From assembly GCF_006636215.1 (NCBI RefSeq), contig NZ_VIFM01000093.1, positions 1 to 37,615 on the forward strand: a stretch of 37,615 nucleotides of DNA, in the 5' to 3' direction. The notes under the pieces were generated by a model. That model was not told where the DNA came from and did no database searches. It worked only from the letters and a program-made list of their open reading frames with translations. Made by a program: the position numbers and the translations under genes. Shown here one piece after another: positions 15,948-24,995 of the stretch. This stretch comes from Myxococcus llanfairpwllgwyngyllgogerychwyrndrobwllllantysiliogogogochensis (GTDB taxonomy: Bacteria > Myxococcota > Myxococcia > Myxococcales > Myxococcaceae). Position 1 is the stretch's first letter, and every line of letters starts with the position of its first letter.

Positions 15948-16577
15948 TCAACCCACGCGGCGGATGCCGAGGTGGACGTGGTCGTAGTGGTCGGGCACCT
16001 TCCAGAGCAGCTGCACCGAGTACTTCTTCCCGTCGACCTCGATGGTGTGCTTGTTGAACGTGCCGATGTTGCTCTCGGGGATGCCGTACTTCTGGGCGAG
16101 CTGTCTGGCGAGCTGGTCCCCCTTCGCGCCCCGGACACCGAAGTCCACGGCGTATGCATTCGTGTTGCCCGTGTAGTGGTCCGAACGCGTGGAGGAGCCC
16201 GCGGACTGGGTCTGCTGGGCGTTGCGCTTCTCGCTCGTCACCGGAATGCCCAGCGTCCGGGCGATGGCCTTCCCCGCATCGGCCACGCCCTCCGAGCCGC
16301 CCCATCCCTTGCCCGCCTTGATGCCACCACGGGCCGTCGCGCCAGGGGTGGCGCCGTCCTCCTCGGGCCGTGAGCCCTTCGGCTTGGAGGTGTCCATCTG
16401 GCCGACCCGACGGGGCTTGTCGTCGAAGCCATCCGGAATCCGCAAGCTCTTGCCCGCGATGATGAGGTCGGGATTCTGGATGTTGTTGGCCTTGGCCAGG
16501 GCCTGCACAGACGTCTGGTAGCGGTTCGCGAGCTGGGAGAGGGTTTCACCGCGCTGAATGGGGTGGAGGGCGGACAT
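15948..16577 (-). CDS. LysM protein with M15-like D,D-peptidase domain
   Basis: The 209-residue protein begins with a LysM peptidoglycan-binding motif (about residues 4-48: HPIQRGETLSQLANRYQ through LIIAGKSLRIP). A charged linker of about 60 residues follows. The C-terminal domain contains RSDHYTGNTNAYAVDFG (131-147) and PDHYDHVHLGI (195-205). His134, Asp145 and His202 are placed like the zinc ligands of M15/hedgehog-type carboxypeptidases and phage endolysins. No signal peptide is visible from ATG 16577, which has AGGA upstream. The protein therefore needs another exit route or acts after lysis. It is convergent with the AraC gene, 18 bases between stops. Confidence 0.8.
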   Translation of the reverse strand: MSALHPIQRGETLSQLANRYQTSVQALAKANNIQNPDLIIAGKSLRIPDGFDDKPRRVGQMDTSKPKGSRPEEDGATPGATARGGIKAGKGWGGSEGVADAGKAIARTLGIPVTSEKRNAQQTQSAGSSTRSDHYTGNTNAYAVDFGVRGAKGDQLARQLAQKYGIPESNIGTFNKHTIEVDGKKYSVQLLWKVPDHYDHVHLGIRRVG

Positions 16578-17139
16578 GGGGTGGATTCCTATGTGGAAGA
16601 GGAATGTCCTCGGTACGCACGCCTGGGTGTGGCGGTTACAGGTGCCCACTTTTTCGCAAGGGCCGCAGCCGGCGAAGCGGCCCTTCGGGCATGATTCCTC
16701 GAATGGCTGACTTGGGGTGGCCGCCGTTCGACGTCCTGGTCGCACGAGACGACGAGGGCGAGGGCGCCTTGCTTGCTTCCCCCGAGCAGGAGGCCGTGGC
16801 GAAGGATGCGGGACTGCGGAATCCACTGGATCTTCGGCGAGGGGCTCGCGCCGACATGGACTCCGTCCCCATGCGGGTGCCGACACGGGGGCCTGGCTTG
16901 CTGGGCCCGCCGCCCATCGCGGACTCGACGCCACGGCGGAGGGCCTTCTTTCGGCTCACATCCGAGAACGCGCGGTGCCGCTCATCCAGGCTGCGCCAAA
17001 CCGTGTCTGATGGAAGGAATTGCGCCGGTTGTTGTCCTCCATAGGGAGTCAATAGTCATAGGTGGCCCTGTGGGGTCTTGTCTTTCATGCGCAGATCCTG
17101 TCCTGCTCGTGCGGGATGTCATTGCACTGGGGGATGTCA
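16578..17139. other. Intergenic stretch without a supported gene
   Basis: These 562 bases separate the divergent LysM and RCC1 genes. Open frames of about 100-150 codons exist on both strands, but none has a recognisable domain, a good start or a sensible composition. A plus-strand frame from ATG 16704 could be the worn remnant of a gene, but I could not place it in a family. Promoters for both flanking genes should lie here. Confidence 0.5.
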
Positions 17140-20100
17140 ATGGAGCCGCTTCGGCAGAACATGCGCGTTGGATGGAAGGCCGTCTGGTTGTTGTTCGCGG
17201 TGGTGGGAGCGTCTGGCTGTCGGGAGGGCACCGCGTCGTCGCTTGAGGAGTTGGGCACAGTGAGAGCCGCGGAGGCAGCCAACCGCCTGGGCCTCGTAGC
17301 CGCTGGCCGCAACCACACCCTCGCGGTGCGTTCGGACGGGACTGTGTGGGCCTGGGGCGACAACATGCACGGCCAGTTGGGCAACGGGAGTCTCCTGGAC
17401 CAACGGGTGCCCGTGCGCACCTGGGGCTTGTGGAACATCAGCGCCGTGGGTGCCGGCGACATGCATTCCCTTGCGTTGAAGTCGGACGGCACCGTGTGGA
17501 CGTGGGGTAGCAACACCAACGGGCAGCTAGGAGATGGCACCACCACCAAGCGAGAGGTGCCTGCGGCAGTGCCTTCGTTGGTAGCGGTGGTGAAGGTGGC
17601 TGCGGGTCACTTGCACTCGCTTGCGTTGAAGTCCGACGGCACCGTCTGGGCCTGGGGACTTAACGCTGCCGGCCAGTTAGGAGACGGCACCACCACCAGC
17701 CGCCTCGATCCGGTGCTGGTGCAGGGCCTGCCCCCGATTACGGCGCTTGCCGCGGGCAACGCGCACTCGCTCGCGATGGACGCCAACGGGACGGTCTGGG
17801 CGTGGGGCAGCAACGCCAACGGGCAGTTAGGCGACGACACACCGGCCCTCCGGCTACTTCCCGCCGTAGTTCCGGGCCTTTCAAACGTGACGGGGCTGTC
17901 GGCTGGCAGCAATCACTGCCTCGCCCGCAAGGCAGACGGCACGGTGTGGGCGTGGGGTGCCAACACCTCGGGTCAGCTGGGCGATGGCACCACCACTTCT
18001 CGCTCCGTGCCACAGCAGGTGCCGGGCCTTGGAAGCGTGGACGGAGTGCTGGCGGCCCAAATGCATTCCCTCGTGCTGAAGTCGAACGGGACGGTGTGGG
18101 CCTGGGGTGGAAACCAGCGCGGCCAGCTCGGCGACGGGACACTGGCGGCGAAGCTGGTGCCAGTGCAGGCGGTGGGACTGGGGGGCGTGGTGGCGGTGGC
18201 GGCAGGGAGCAGTCAGCACTCGGTGGCGGTGGTGGCCAGCGGCGACGTATGGACGTGGGGCCAGAATGTGGAAGGGCAGCTGGGAGACGGCTCGACCGCC
18301 TTCAACCCGCTGCCGAAGAGGATAATGGGCCTGGTCGAGCGAACGACAATGGCTCAGCATGAGACTCATTCGCTGGCGTTGAAGCCGGATGGCACCGTCT
18401 GGGGCTGGGGGTTCAACTCCTCCGGCCAGTTGGGCGATGGCACCACCACCAACCGACTGGTGCCCACACAGGTACCGGGCCTCACCGGAGTGGTGTCCCT
18501 GGCGGCAGCCATGAACCTTTCGCTGGCGTTGAGGTCGGACGGCACCGTCTGGGGGTGGGGCGAAAACTCCTGGGGCCAGCTTGGCGACGGCACGGCCACC
18601 AACCGACTTGTGCCCACTCAGGTACTGGGCCTCGCTGGCGTGGTGTCCCTGGCGGCAGGCAGCTACCATTCGCTGGCGTTGAAGGCGGATGGCACCGTCT
18701 GGGCCTGGGGACACAACGGCTACGCTCAGTTGGGCGATGGCACCACCACCAACCGACTGGTGCCCACGCAGGTGCCGGGCCTCGCTGGAGTGGTGGCCCT
18801 GGCGGCGGGCTACACCCACTCCCTGGCGCTGAAGGCGGATGGCACCGTCTGGACCTGGGGCTCCAACGACTATGGCCAGATTGGCGACGGAACGACCACT
18901 AACCGCTTGGTGCCCACGCAGGTTCCAGGTCTCACGGGGGTGGTGTCCCTGGCGGCGGGTTACGAGCACTCCCTGGCGCTGAAGGCGGACGGCACCCTCT
19001 GGGTCTGGGGCAAAAACTACTATGGCCAGCTTGGCGACGGCACGGACACCCACCGCCTGGTGCCTACGCAGGTTCCAGGCCTCACCGGCCTGACGGCCCT
19101 GGCGGCGGGTGACAATCACACGCTTGCGTTGAAGGCGGACGGCACCGTCTGGGCCTGGGGCTCGAACACCTATGGCCAGCTTGGCGACGGCACGACCACC
19201 GACCGCCTGGTGCCCACGCAGGTTCCAGGCCTCACCGGCGTGATGGCCCTTGTGGCGGGTGACCATCACACGCTGGCGTTGAAGGAGGACGGCGCCGTCT
19301 GGGCCTGGGGCAGCAACTACTATGGCCAACTAGGTGATGGCTCATCACGGATGCACACCCTTCCGAGCACCGCTCAATTCAGCGGCGGACGCAGCTTGGC
19401 GGGTAGTCGTTTCTCCTTGGTCCGAAAAGCAGACGGCACCGTATGGGCCTGGGGTTCGAACACCTATGGCCAGCTTGGCGACGGCACGACTACCCAACGA
19501 CTGATGCCCACGCAGGTACTGAACCTTGCAGACGTGGCAGCCGTGGCGGCAGGCAACTACCACTCGCGGGCGCTGAAGGAGGATGGAACAGTCTGGGGGT
19601 GGGGCTGGAACTCCGGGGGCCAGCTAGGCGACGGCACGACTACCCAACGATTGGTGCCCACGCGGGTACCGGGCCTCACCGGCGTAGCGGCACTGGCGGA
19701 GGGCGGCGGCCACGCGCTCGTGCTGAAGGCGGATGGCACCGTCTGGGCCTGGGGAGACAACTTCGCCGGCACGTTGGGCGATGGCACCACCACCCGCCGC
19801 CTGGTGCCCACTCAAGTACCGGGCCTCATCGCCGTCGCGGCCTTGGCGGCGGGCGCCTCCCACTCCCTGGCGCTGAGGGCGGATGGCACCGTCTGGGCCT
19901 GGGGCAACAACTCCTGGGGCCAGCTTGGCGACGGCACGACCACCCAACGACTCGCGCCCACGCAGGTCCCGGGCCTCACCGGCGTGACGGCCCTCGCGGC
20001 GGGTGACAACCACACGCTTGCGCTGAAAGCGGATGGCACCATCTGGGCTTGGGGCTCGAACGCTTCTGGCCAGTTGGGCGACGGCACGACTGCCCAACGA

Positions 20101-20424
20101 TTGGTGCCCACGCGGGTATTGGGAATCTCGAACGCCAGAACCGTGAAATGCGGAAGTGCCCACTCACTGACCATGAGGGCGGATGGTGGCGTCTGGGCCT
20201 GGGGCAACAACAACTATGGCCAGCTGGGCGACGCCACGACCACCCGACGACTGGTACCCATCCAGGTTCCTGGGTTGGTTGGTGTGGTGGCCCTTCATGG
20301 AGGTACAGAGCACTCCCTCGCCGTTTCGGCGGACGGAGTGTTGAAGGGCTTTGGCTCCAACAACTACGACCAGGTCGGCACTGGTCTCCCGACCGTCAGG
20401 CTGTCGCCAATACAGGTTTGGTGA
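17140..20424 (+). CDS. RCC1-repeat lipoprotein, three tandem seven-bladed propellers
   Basis: The 1094-residue product starts with a lipoprotein signal, VWLLFAVVGASGC, with lipobox ASGC. Nearly all the rest is RCC1-type repeat of about 50 residues, each built around HSLALKADGTVWAWG-N-GQLGDGTT. I count 21 copies of the W-x-W-G-x-N-x-x-G-Q-L-G core. Degenerate junctions after copies 7 and 14 divide them into three sets of seven, which fits three complete propellers. The ATG at 17140 has GGGG upstream at good spacing; an earlier in-frame start at 17062 has no support. Unlike eukaryotic RCC1 it has no link to Ran. A surface binding or adhesion role is inference. A hairpin follows the stop. Confidence 0.92.
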   Translation: MEPLRQNMRVGWKAVWLLFAVVGASGCREGTASSLEELGTVRAAEAANRLGLVAAGRNHTLAVRSDGTVWAWGDNMHGQLGNGSLLDQRVPVRTWGLWNISAVGAGDMHSLALKSDGTVWTWGSNTNGQLGDGTTTKREVPAAVPSLVAVVKVAAGHLHSLALKSDGTVWAWGLNAAGQLGDGTTTSRLDPVLVQGLPPITALAAGNAHSLAMDANGTVWAWGSNANGQLGDDTPALRLLPAVVPGLSNVTGLSAGSNHCLARKADGTVWAWGANTSGQLGDGTTTSRSVPQQVPGLGSVDGVLAAQMHSLVLKSNGTVWAWGGNQRGQLGDGTLAAKLVPVQAVGLGGVVAVAAGSSQHSVAVVASGDVWTWGQNVEGQLGDGSTAFNPLPKRIMGLVERTTMAQHETHSLALKPDGTVWGWGFNSSGQLGDGTTTNRLVPTQVPGLTGVVSLAAAMNLSLALRSDGTVWGWGENSWGQLGDGTATNRLVPTQVLGLAGVVSLAAGSYHSLALKADGTVWAWGHNGYAQLGDGTTTNRLVPTQVPGLAGVVALAAGYTHSLALKADGTVWTWGSNDYGQIGDGTTTNRLVPTQVPGLTGVVSLAAGYEHSLALKADGTLWVWGKNYYGQLGDGTDTHRLVPTQVPGLTGLTALAAGDNHTLALKADGTVWAWGSNTYGQLGDGTTTDRLVPTQVPGLTGVMALVAGDHHTLALKEDGAVWAWGSNYYGQLGDGSSRMHTLPSTAQFSGGRSLAGSRFSLVRKADGTVWAWGSNTYGQLGDGTTTQRLMPTQVLNLADVAAVAAGNYHSRALKEDGTVWGWGWNSGGQLGDGTTTQRLVPTRVPGLTGVAALAEGGGHALVLKADGTVWAWGDNFAGTLGDGTTTRRLVPTQVPGLIAVAALAAGASHSLALRADGTVWAWGNNSWGQLGDGTTTQRLAPTQVPGLTGVTALAAGDNHTLALKADGTIWAWGSNASGQLGDGTTAQRLVPTRVLGISNARTVKCGSAHSLTMRADGGVWAWGNNNYGQLGDATTTRRLVPIQVPGLVGVVALHGGTEHSLAVSADGVLKGFGSNNYDQVGTGLPTVRLSPIQVW
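17278..20421 (+). repeat. 150-nt tandem coding repeats in the RCC1 gene, 21 units
   Basis: The phrase encoding DGTVW recurs at 17338, 17488, 17638, 17788, 17938, 18088 and 18241 (set 1), at 18391, 18541, 18691, 18841, 18991, 19141 and 19291 (set 2), and at 19435, 19585, 19735, 19885, 20035, 20185 and about 20335 (set 3). Within sets the period is almost always exactly 150 bases; the set 2 to set 3 step is 144. Sets 2 and 3 are much more alike at DNA level than set 1, which points to recent amplification. Confidence 0.9.
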
Positions 20425-20457
20425 CGCGCCTGCTTGCATCCCCGCGCCCTTGCCGAG

Positions 20458-20477
20458 GCCCCCAACCGTCTGGGGGC
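20458..20477 (+). terminator. Hairpin after the RCC1 lipoprotein gene
   Basis: GCCCCCA (20458-20464) pairs perfectly with TGGGGGC (20471-20477) around a 6-base loop, 34 bases after the stop codon. The T-run is missing, as is common in such GC-rich genomes. Confidence 0.55.
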
Positions 20478-20623
20478 AACCGGAGGAAAGGTGCATGCTG
20501 ACCTCGGGAGTCGAGGGACCGCGTGCGCCGGGCACCTGGCCCACGACTGCCGTAGCGACGTGCCACACCCGCTCCATGGTGCAGGTGGCGCGCATCTTCT
20601 CCTACTTGCGCCACCTGCATCCG

Positions 20624-23221
20624 TCAGACACGGTCTGGCGCCCCACGGCTCGCGGTGAACGGGGGCACGGGAGGGCCCTGACGCGGAAGCTCCACCGTGA
20701 AGGTGGACCCACGCCCGGCCTCGCTCTCGACCCGAACCGACCCTCCCAGCCTTTCGACGAGCTGGCTCACGATGTGGAGGCCCAATCCCAGACCTCCGTA
20801 ATGTCGCGACGACACCGCACGCTCGAAGGCGCGGAAGATTCGTGTCTGTCGCTCCGGTGGGATTCCAATTCCCTGGTCCCTCACTTCCAGCAGCGCTGTC
20901 GCGGCGTTGCCTTCGACCACGATGTCGATGGGCCTTCCTTCGCCGTACTTGATGGCGTTGGCGAGCAGGTTGGTGACGATTTGATCGAGCCGTGAGCGGT
21001 CCCACACGCCAGGCATCGGCGTGTCGGCATGCACTCGAAGCCGGGCTCCCGAGGTGGCCAGCTCGGGGGCGAAGCGCGCCGCGATGTCGCGGACCAGCGC
21101 CGCGAGGTCCACCTCTTCGAGCTCGAGGTCGAGCCGCCCCGCATGGATGCGCGAGACATCGAGCAGCGTGGTCACGAGCTTGGCCATCCGCTTCGCCTGT
21201 CGCTCAATGGTTTCGAGCGAGTGGGCCACGGTTTCCATCGGCGCGGCACGGAGCGTCCCCAGCCGGGAGAGGCGCAGCAGGCCCTGCACGGACAGTTGAA
21301 GGGACGTCACCGGGGTCTTCAGCTCGTGGGACGCAATGGAGAGGAACTCATCGCGCAGGCCGACCGCCGTCTGGGCCTGCTGATAGAGCCGGGCATTGTC
21401 CACGGCCATCGCCGCGCGGCGGGCAAGCTCCTGGGCGAGGACCAGCGACGCCGGGCCGTACTGGCAGCCCTCGCACTCGCGGGCGAGGGTGAGCGCGCCG
21501 AGCGTCCGGCCCCGGGCGAGCAGTGGCACCGAAATCCAGGACCGGAACGGGACGTCTCCCGAGGGCGCCGAGGTGTCCCCCATCGGGAAGAACGCCGGCT
21601 CGCCGGTGCGCAGCACCTTGCCAGGGCCCTGCGCGGCCTTGAGGTCGGGTGGCACCAGAGCGACCTTTGCCGGGGACCTGGCGAGAAGCGCTTCGGATTG
21701 GGCCTGCGTGATTCGCCGGACCGTGTGATCCGGCTCCAGGAGATCGAACGCACACCAGTCAGCGAACCGCTGGACGGTCAGCTCCGCCACGCTCCGCAAG
21801 GAGTCCTCGGGGGCAAGCGAGCCGGCGAGCATTCCGGAGGCCGCCGCCAGGAACGCGGACTTTCCTTCCTGCTCCTCGGCCCGAGCGCGCGCCTGCTGCT
21901 CGCGTTGGAACGTCTGGTCGCGCTCCTGCTCGGCCCGGCGCTGCTCGGTGATGTCGATGCCGGTGCCAATGACATACTCAATCTCTCCCGTCTCGCCACG
22001 CAGCACGTTGCTGGCCCAGGAGATGAGACGCCGCTCTCCGTCCCGCGTCAGCCAGAAGCTCTCGTATTGTTCGTTCCCCATGCCCGAGGCCAGCACGGCG
22101 AAGTCCGTCTCGACGCGCGCGGCTTCCTCGGGAGGCTGGAGTCGCTTCCAGAAATACGCACCACGGAGCTCCTCGAAGGAGAAGCCCGTCACCTCCTGGC
22201 ACGCCCGGTTGAAGCGGACGATGCGTCCTTCCGGATCCAGCACAATCACCAGCGCGCGAGCCGTATCCAGGACCGCGGAGCTGAAATCGCGCTCACGTTG
22301 GAGCTCCCGCTCCGTGCGCTGTCGAGCGGTGATGTCCCGGAAGTAGACGGCCCTCCCATAATAGACACCGTCCTCGCTCACCACCGGGGCGTTGTACTGC
22401 TCGAACACCCGGCCATCCTTGAGCCGCAGTTCGTCCTGTCCCGACGCGTTCTCGTGTTCGGAGAAGGCGCGGGAGCGCGCGGTGAACCGTGCGGGCTCTT
22501 CCACGCGCTCCGCCATCGCGCGGAGCAAGGCCTCGCGAGAGGCGGATTGAATGTCTTCTTCCAGTCCCCACATCTGCGCGAAGCGGCGGTTGTGCGTGAG
22601 CGTCCCGCCGCCAGGGGAGGAGATCAGGATGCCCTCGACGGAGGCTTCGCTCAGGGACTCCCACAGCGTCTTTTGTTGGTGGAGGTCGCGCTCGCTGTCC
22701 AGGGTGCGCGCGAAGAGTCGCCGGTGGATGAGCGCGGTGCGGAGGACGCCGCCGAGGCGCTCCACCATGCCCCGGTACTGGCGCGGCAGCCGAGGCTCCT
22801 GGTCGAAGTACAGCAGGAGCACGCTGGAGTCGCGTCCCGCGTCTGTCGTTCCGGGGATGACGGGCACGGACCAGCACGCGAGTTCCGGCGAGGTCAGCTC
22901 CGGGTAGGGCAGGTCCACCGAGGCGGGGCATGGCGCCAGGGGCTGCTCCAGGGGACCCGGAATCGGCAGGCGGCGGGAGGCGGCGGAGAGGCCGCTCGCG
23001 CCCAGCAGATGGACCCGCCCCCGCGCATCCTCCTGGAGCCAGAGGGCCACGGTGCAGCTCAAGCGCTCCGCGAGACGGTCCAGGAAGGTGTCCGCGGACT
23101 TGTTCGGATCGAACAGGTCGAGCGCCGCGACGGTGAGTTCCTGGAGCACACTCAGGAGCGCGAGGCGCTCCTCGGTGAGCTTCTGGTCCGTGTTCGCCTC
23201 GTGGTCCACCATGTCCCGCAT
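20624..23221 (-). CDS. Soluble GAF/PAS sensor histidine kinase
   Basis: The 865-residue protein should autophosphorylate on a histidine in response to a signal and pass the phosphate to a response regulator. Domains in order are an N-terminal GAF-like region (about 25-180), a PAS domain (about 195-310), a second PAS domain with its PAC segment (about 325-445, containing FNRACQEVTGFSFEEL and ISWASNVLRGETGEIEYVIGTGIDITEQ), a short coiled coil, a second GAF (about 465-610), HisKA with SHELKTP and phospho-acceptor His632, and a HATPase with the N box NLLANAIKYGEG, G1 DQGIGIPP and G2 GGLGLGLHIV. No membrane segment is visible. The ATG at 23221 follows GGGGTGATGG, 7 bases after the FIST stop. No response regulator lies in the window. 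Confidence 0.94.
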   Translation of the reverse strand: MRDMVDHEANTDQKLTEERLALLSVLQELTVAALDLFDPNKSADTFLDRLAERLSCTVALWLQEDARGRVHLLGASGLSAASRRLPIPGPLEQPLAPCPASVDLPYPELTSPELACWSVPVIPGTTDAGRDSSVLLLYFDQEPRLPRQYRGMVERLGGVLRTALIHRRLFARTLDSERDLHQQKTLWESLSEASVEGILISSPGGGTLTHNRRFAQMWGLEEDIQSASREALLRAMAERVEEPARFTARSRAFSEHENASGQDELRLKDGRVFEQYNAPVVSEDGVYYGRAVYFRDITARQRTERELQRERDFSSAVLDTARALVIVLDPEGRIVRFNRACQEVTGFSFEELRGAYFWKRLQPPEEAARVETDFAVLASGMGNEQYESFWLTRDGERRLISWASNVLRGETGEIEYVIGTGIDITEQRRAEQERDQTFQREQQARARAEEQEGKSAFLAAASGMLAGSLAPEDSLRSVAELTVQRFADWCAFDLLEPDHTVRRITQAQSEALLARSPAKVALVPPDLKAAQGPGKVLRTGEPAFFPMGDTSAPSGDVPFRSWISVPLLARGRTLGALTLARECEGCQYGPASLVLAQELARRAAMAVDNARLYQQAQTAVGLRDEFLSIASHELKTPVTSLQLSVQGLLRLSRLGTLRAAPMETVAHSLETIERQAKRMAKLVTTLLDVSRIHAGRLDLELEEVDLAALVRDIAARFAPELATSGARLRVHADTPMPGVWDRSRLDQIVTNLLANAIKYGEGRPIDIVVEGNAATALLEVRDQGIGIPPERQTRIFRAFERAVSSRHYGGLGLGLHIVSQLVERLGGSVRVESEAGRGSTFTVELPRQGPPVPPFTASRGAPDRV

Positions 23222-23228
23222 GGGTCCA

Positions 23229-24395
23229 TCACCCCGGAAGGGCGAGCACCACCGCCGTCTTGTTGTGGAACTGTGGAACGCCTCCCCCCAGGGCCCCCAC
23301 CTCGCCGAGCGTGAGGCAGCCCACGACCGGGGTGTCCTCCCCGAGTGCATCCTGGAAGCGCGCCAGTTCGTCGCGGAACTCCTCGCCCAGGATGTGGTAC
23401 CGGGAGATGCAATCGAACACCACCGCGCCGCCCAGCGCGCCTGAGGTGGCTTCCCGCGCCAGGGTGGCGGCGCGGGCCGCGGCGTCGAGCAGTTCCGCGC
23501 GCTCGCCCTCCATCACCCGGACCAGCGAGCCGTCCGGAACCTCGGCGACGCAGCGGACAGCGCCGTCGGGCTCGACGGCGAGCGGGTCTCGAATCACGAA
23601 CTCCCCATTGGCCTGGGGAATCCCCAGCGGGTGGGTCATCGCGAAGCGGGCGAAGCCCTTCACGTCGAGCACGTCTCCCCGACTCGCGGCGGTGCGCCGG
23701 TAGACCTCGAACGCGCACTCGTACTCGAGCTCGACGGCGGTCGCTCCTCGGGCCTTCGTGACCTGGGTGGGTGGGCCGTACGGATGCCACCCATGCTGAA
23801 TCCCGACGCCGATGGGGGCCAGGGTGTCGAGGGCAATCACCACCACCTGGTCCCGGTAGGCCTGGCCCTCGGTGAACTGGGCCGCCTTGACGAGTTGGAG
23901 GTTGTTGCCAGCGCCGCCACCCACCCAGCCGATGCCCGCGCCTGCTTCCTGCTGAGCCCCTCGTACGACCTCGGTGGGGTTTCCGCTGAGCGCGTCTGGG
24001 AGGATGATCAACGCGCGCCGATGTTCGGGGGGCTTGGGGGGCAGCTTTCCGACGGCTTGCGCCACCGCGGAGCGCCCGGCCAGCCTGGGGGCCTCGCTGA
24101 CGGGCCCGCCCATTCCCACGCCCACCTGGAAGTCCTTCCCTCGGAAGAGCGCGACCACCAGCCCTTGGAGCAACAACTCGGCTCCCGCGAAGACGCCCGC
24201 CGCGCTGCACCCGGCCCAGGGAATATCCCCCAGCTCCCGCTGAACCGCGGACGCCAGGGATGCCGCGTCGTACTGGTCCGTGCACAGGACGAGGGCGAAG
24301 CGCGCGTCATCCCCTTCGCGAAGTGCCTCCTGGATGGCTTCATGGGCGGCGGCTTCGCAATCGGGTGAGTTGCTCTTTCCGATCTGGATCCACAT
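23229..24395 (-). CDS. FIST domain signal-sensing protein
   Basis: The 388-residue product has both FIST_N and FIST_C regions, a sensory module proposed to bind small ligands such as amino acids. FIST_N features include ALVLCTDQYDAASLASAVQRELGDIPWAGCSAAGVFAG and GVGMGGPVSE. The middle holds GWVGGGAGNN and IGVGIQHGWHPYGPP. FIST_C includes HPLGIPQANGEFVIRDPLAVEPDG and terminates in FDCISRYHILGEEF plus PVVGCLTLGEVGALGGG. There is no signal peptide, so it is cytoplasmic. It is the first gene of a two-gene operon with the soluble histidine kinase. A partnership in which FIST senses and the kinase transmits is inference. Confidence 0.92.
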   Translation of the reverse strand: MWIQIGKSNSPDCEAAAHEAIQEALREGDDARFALVLCTDQYDAASLASAVQRELGDIPWAGCSAAGVFAGAELLLQGLVVALFRGKDFQVGVGMGGPVSEAPRLAGRSAVAQAVGKLPPKPPEHRRALIILPDALSGNPTEVVRGAQQEAGAGIGWVGGGAGNNLQLVKAAQFTEGQAYRDQVVVIALDTLAPIGVGIQHGWHPYGPPTQVTKARGATAVELEYECAFEVYRRTAASRGDVLDVKGFARFAMTHPLGIPQANGEFVIRDPLAVEPDGAVRCVAEVPDGSLVRVMEGERAELLDAAARAATLAREATSGALGGAVVFDCISRYHILGEEFRDELARFQDALGEDTPVVGCLTLGEVGALGGGVPQFHNKTAVVLALPG

Positions 24396-24995
24396 GGGCT
24401 CTGGAATCGATATTCATTCGCGAGCGCGCTTGCAGGTCCCGGCGGCTTCGCATGCCTCGCCTGGAAGGCTGGTGCCGACCAGGGTGGTGCGGAGGACGCC
24501 AGCCGGCCAGGCGGGCCCGTGGTGGCACTCCCACTCTCCGGACGGTTCTGGTGGCGGACCGGCCTGCTGGAGCGTCATCCCTGTCTAGATGCAGCTCAGG
24601 AACTATTGGTATGCGCATGCTGTAAACATCGCGTCAGACGCAATTCGCGGTTCCGTGCGTGCCGGTGTCGCCGCCGGGGCCGAGAATGAGGGGACCACCC
24701 GGCAGTCTGGGGGGATCAGTCCACCCCATGAGCCTGTCGCACCGGGCATGAGCGACCTGTTTTCACAGGGGTGGGGTGCGCCCCCTGGTTGGTCTGACGC
24801 TTGCTTTGCGATTCAGGTTGCACAACCGGAGGGTCGCGCCGGGCATCCCGTCTCACGGCGGCAATTACAGTCATTTCGCAGAGTGAAACAACACATATCT
24901 CATAATACAAGAAAAACAGCTAAGACTTGAAGATCGAATTATTCACGAATAGTCTCATCGAAGTTTCGAAGTTGAAACAACGAGGAGAACTCAAC
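24396..24995. other. Long intergenic/leader region between FIST and lipoprotein genes
   Basis: These 600 bases hold the divergent promoters of the FIST operon and the lipoprotein pair. No gene is supported. The last 150 bases are unusually AT-rich for this genome. I see a small hairpin CCTGT-TTTC-ACAGG (24756-24769), flanked by CCACCCC (24721-24727) and GGGGTGG (24768-24774) that could pair as an alternative stem, and a tandem 8-base repeat TCGAAGTT (24958-24973) just before the ribosome site GAGGAG of the next gene. Confidence 0.5.

Noticed and set aside
16604-17052. Overlapping open frames on both strands between the LysM and RCC1 genes
   Set aside because: No domain, no good ribosome site and composition typical of chance frames. 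A decayed gene remains possible but cannot be supported.
17881-19329. A repetitive minus-strand frame within the RCC1 gene
   Set aside because: It merely reads the 150-base repeats in antisense, giving a repeated His/Arg/Gly pattern without a plausible fold.
17278-20421. Regular repeats considered as a CRISPR-like array
   Set aside because: The units are 150 bases long, contiguous and in frame, encoding RCC1 blades; there are no short identical repeats with unique spacers.
21029-23314. A 761-codon plus-strand frame opposite the histidine kinase gene
   Set aside because: It is a shadow of the kinase codons with no recognisable domain; the kinase motifs on the other strand are decisive.
24589-24930. 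A 113-codon plus-strand frame upstream of the first propeller lipoprotein
   Set aside because: Weak start, no domain, and the end lies in the AT-rich leader; it is better explained as non-coding.
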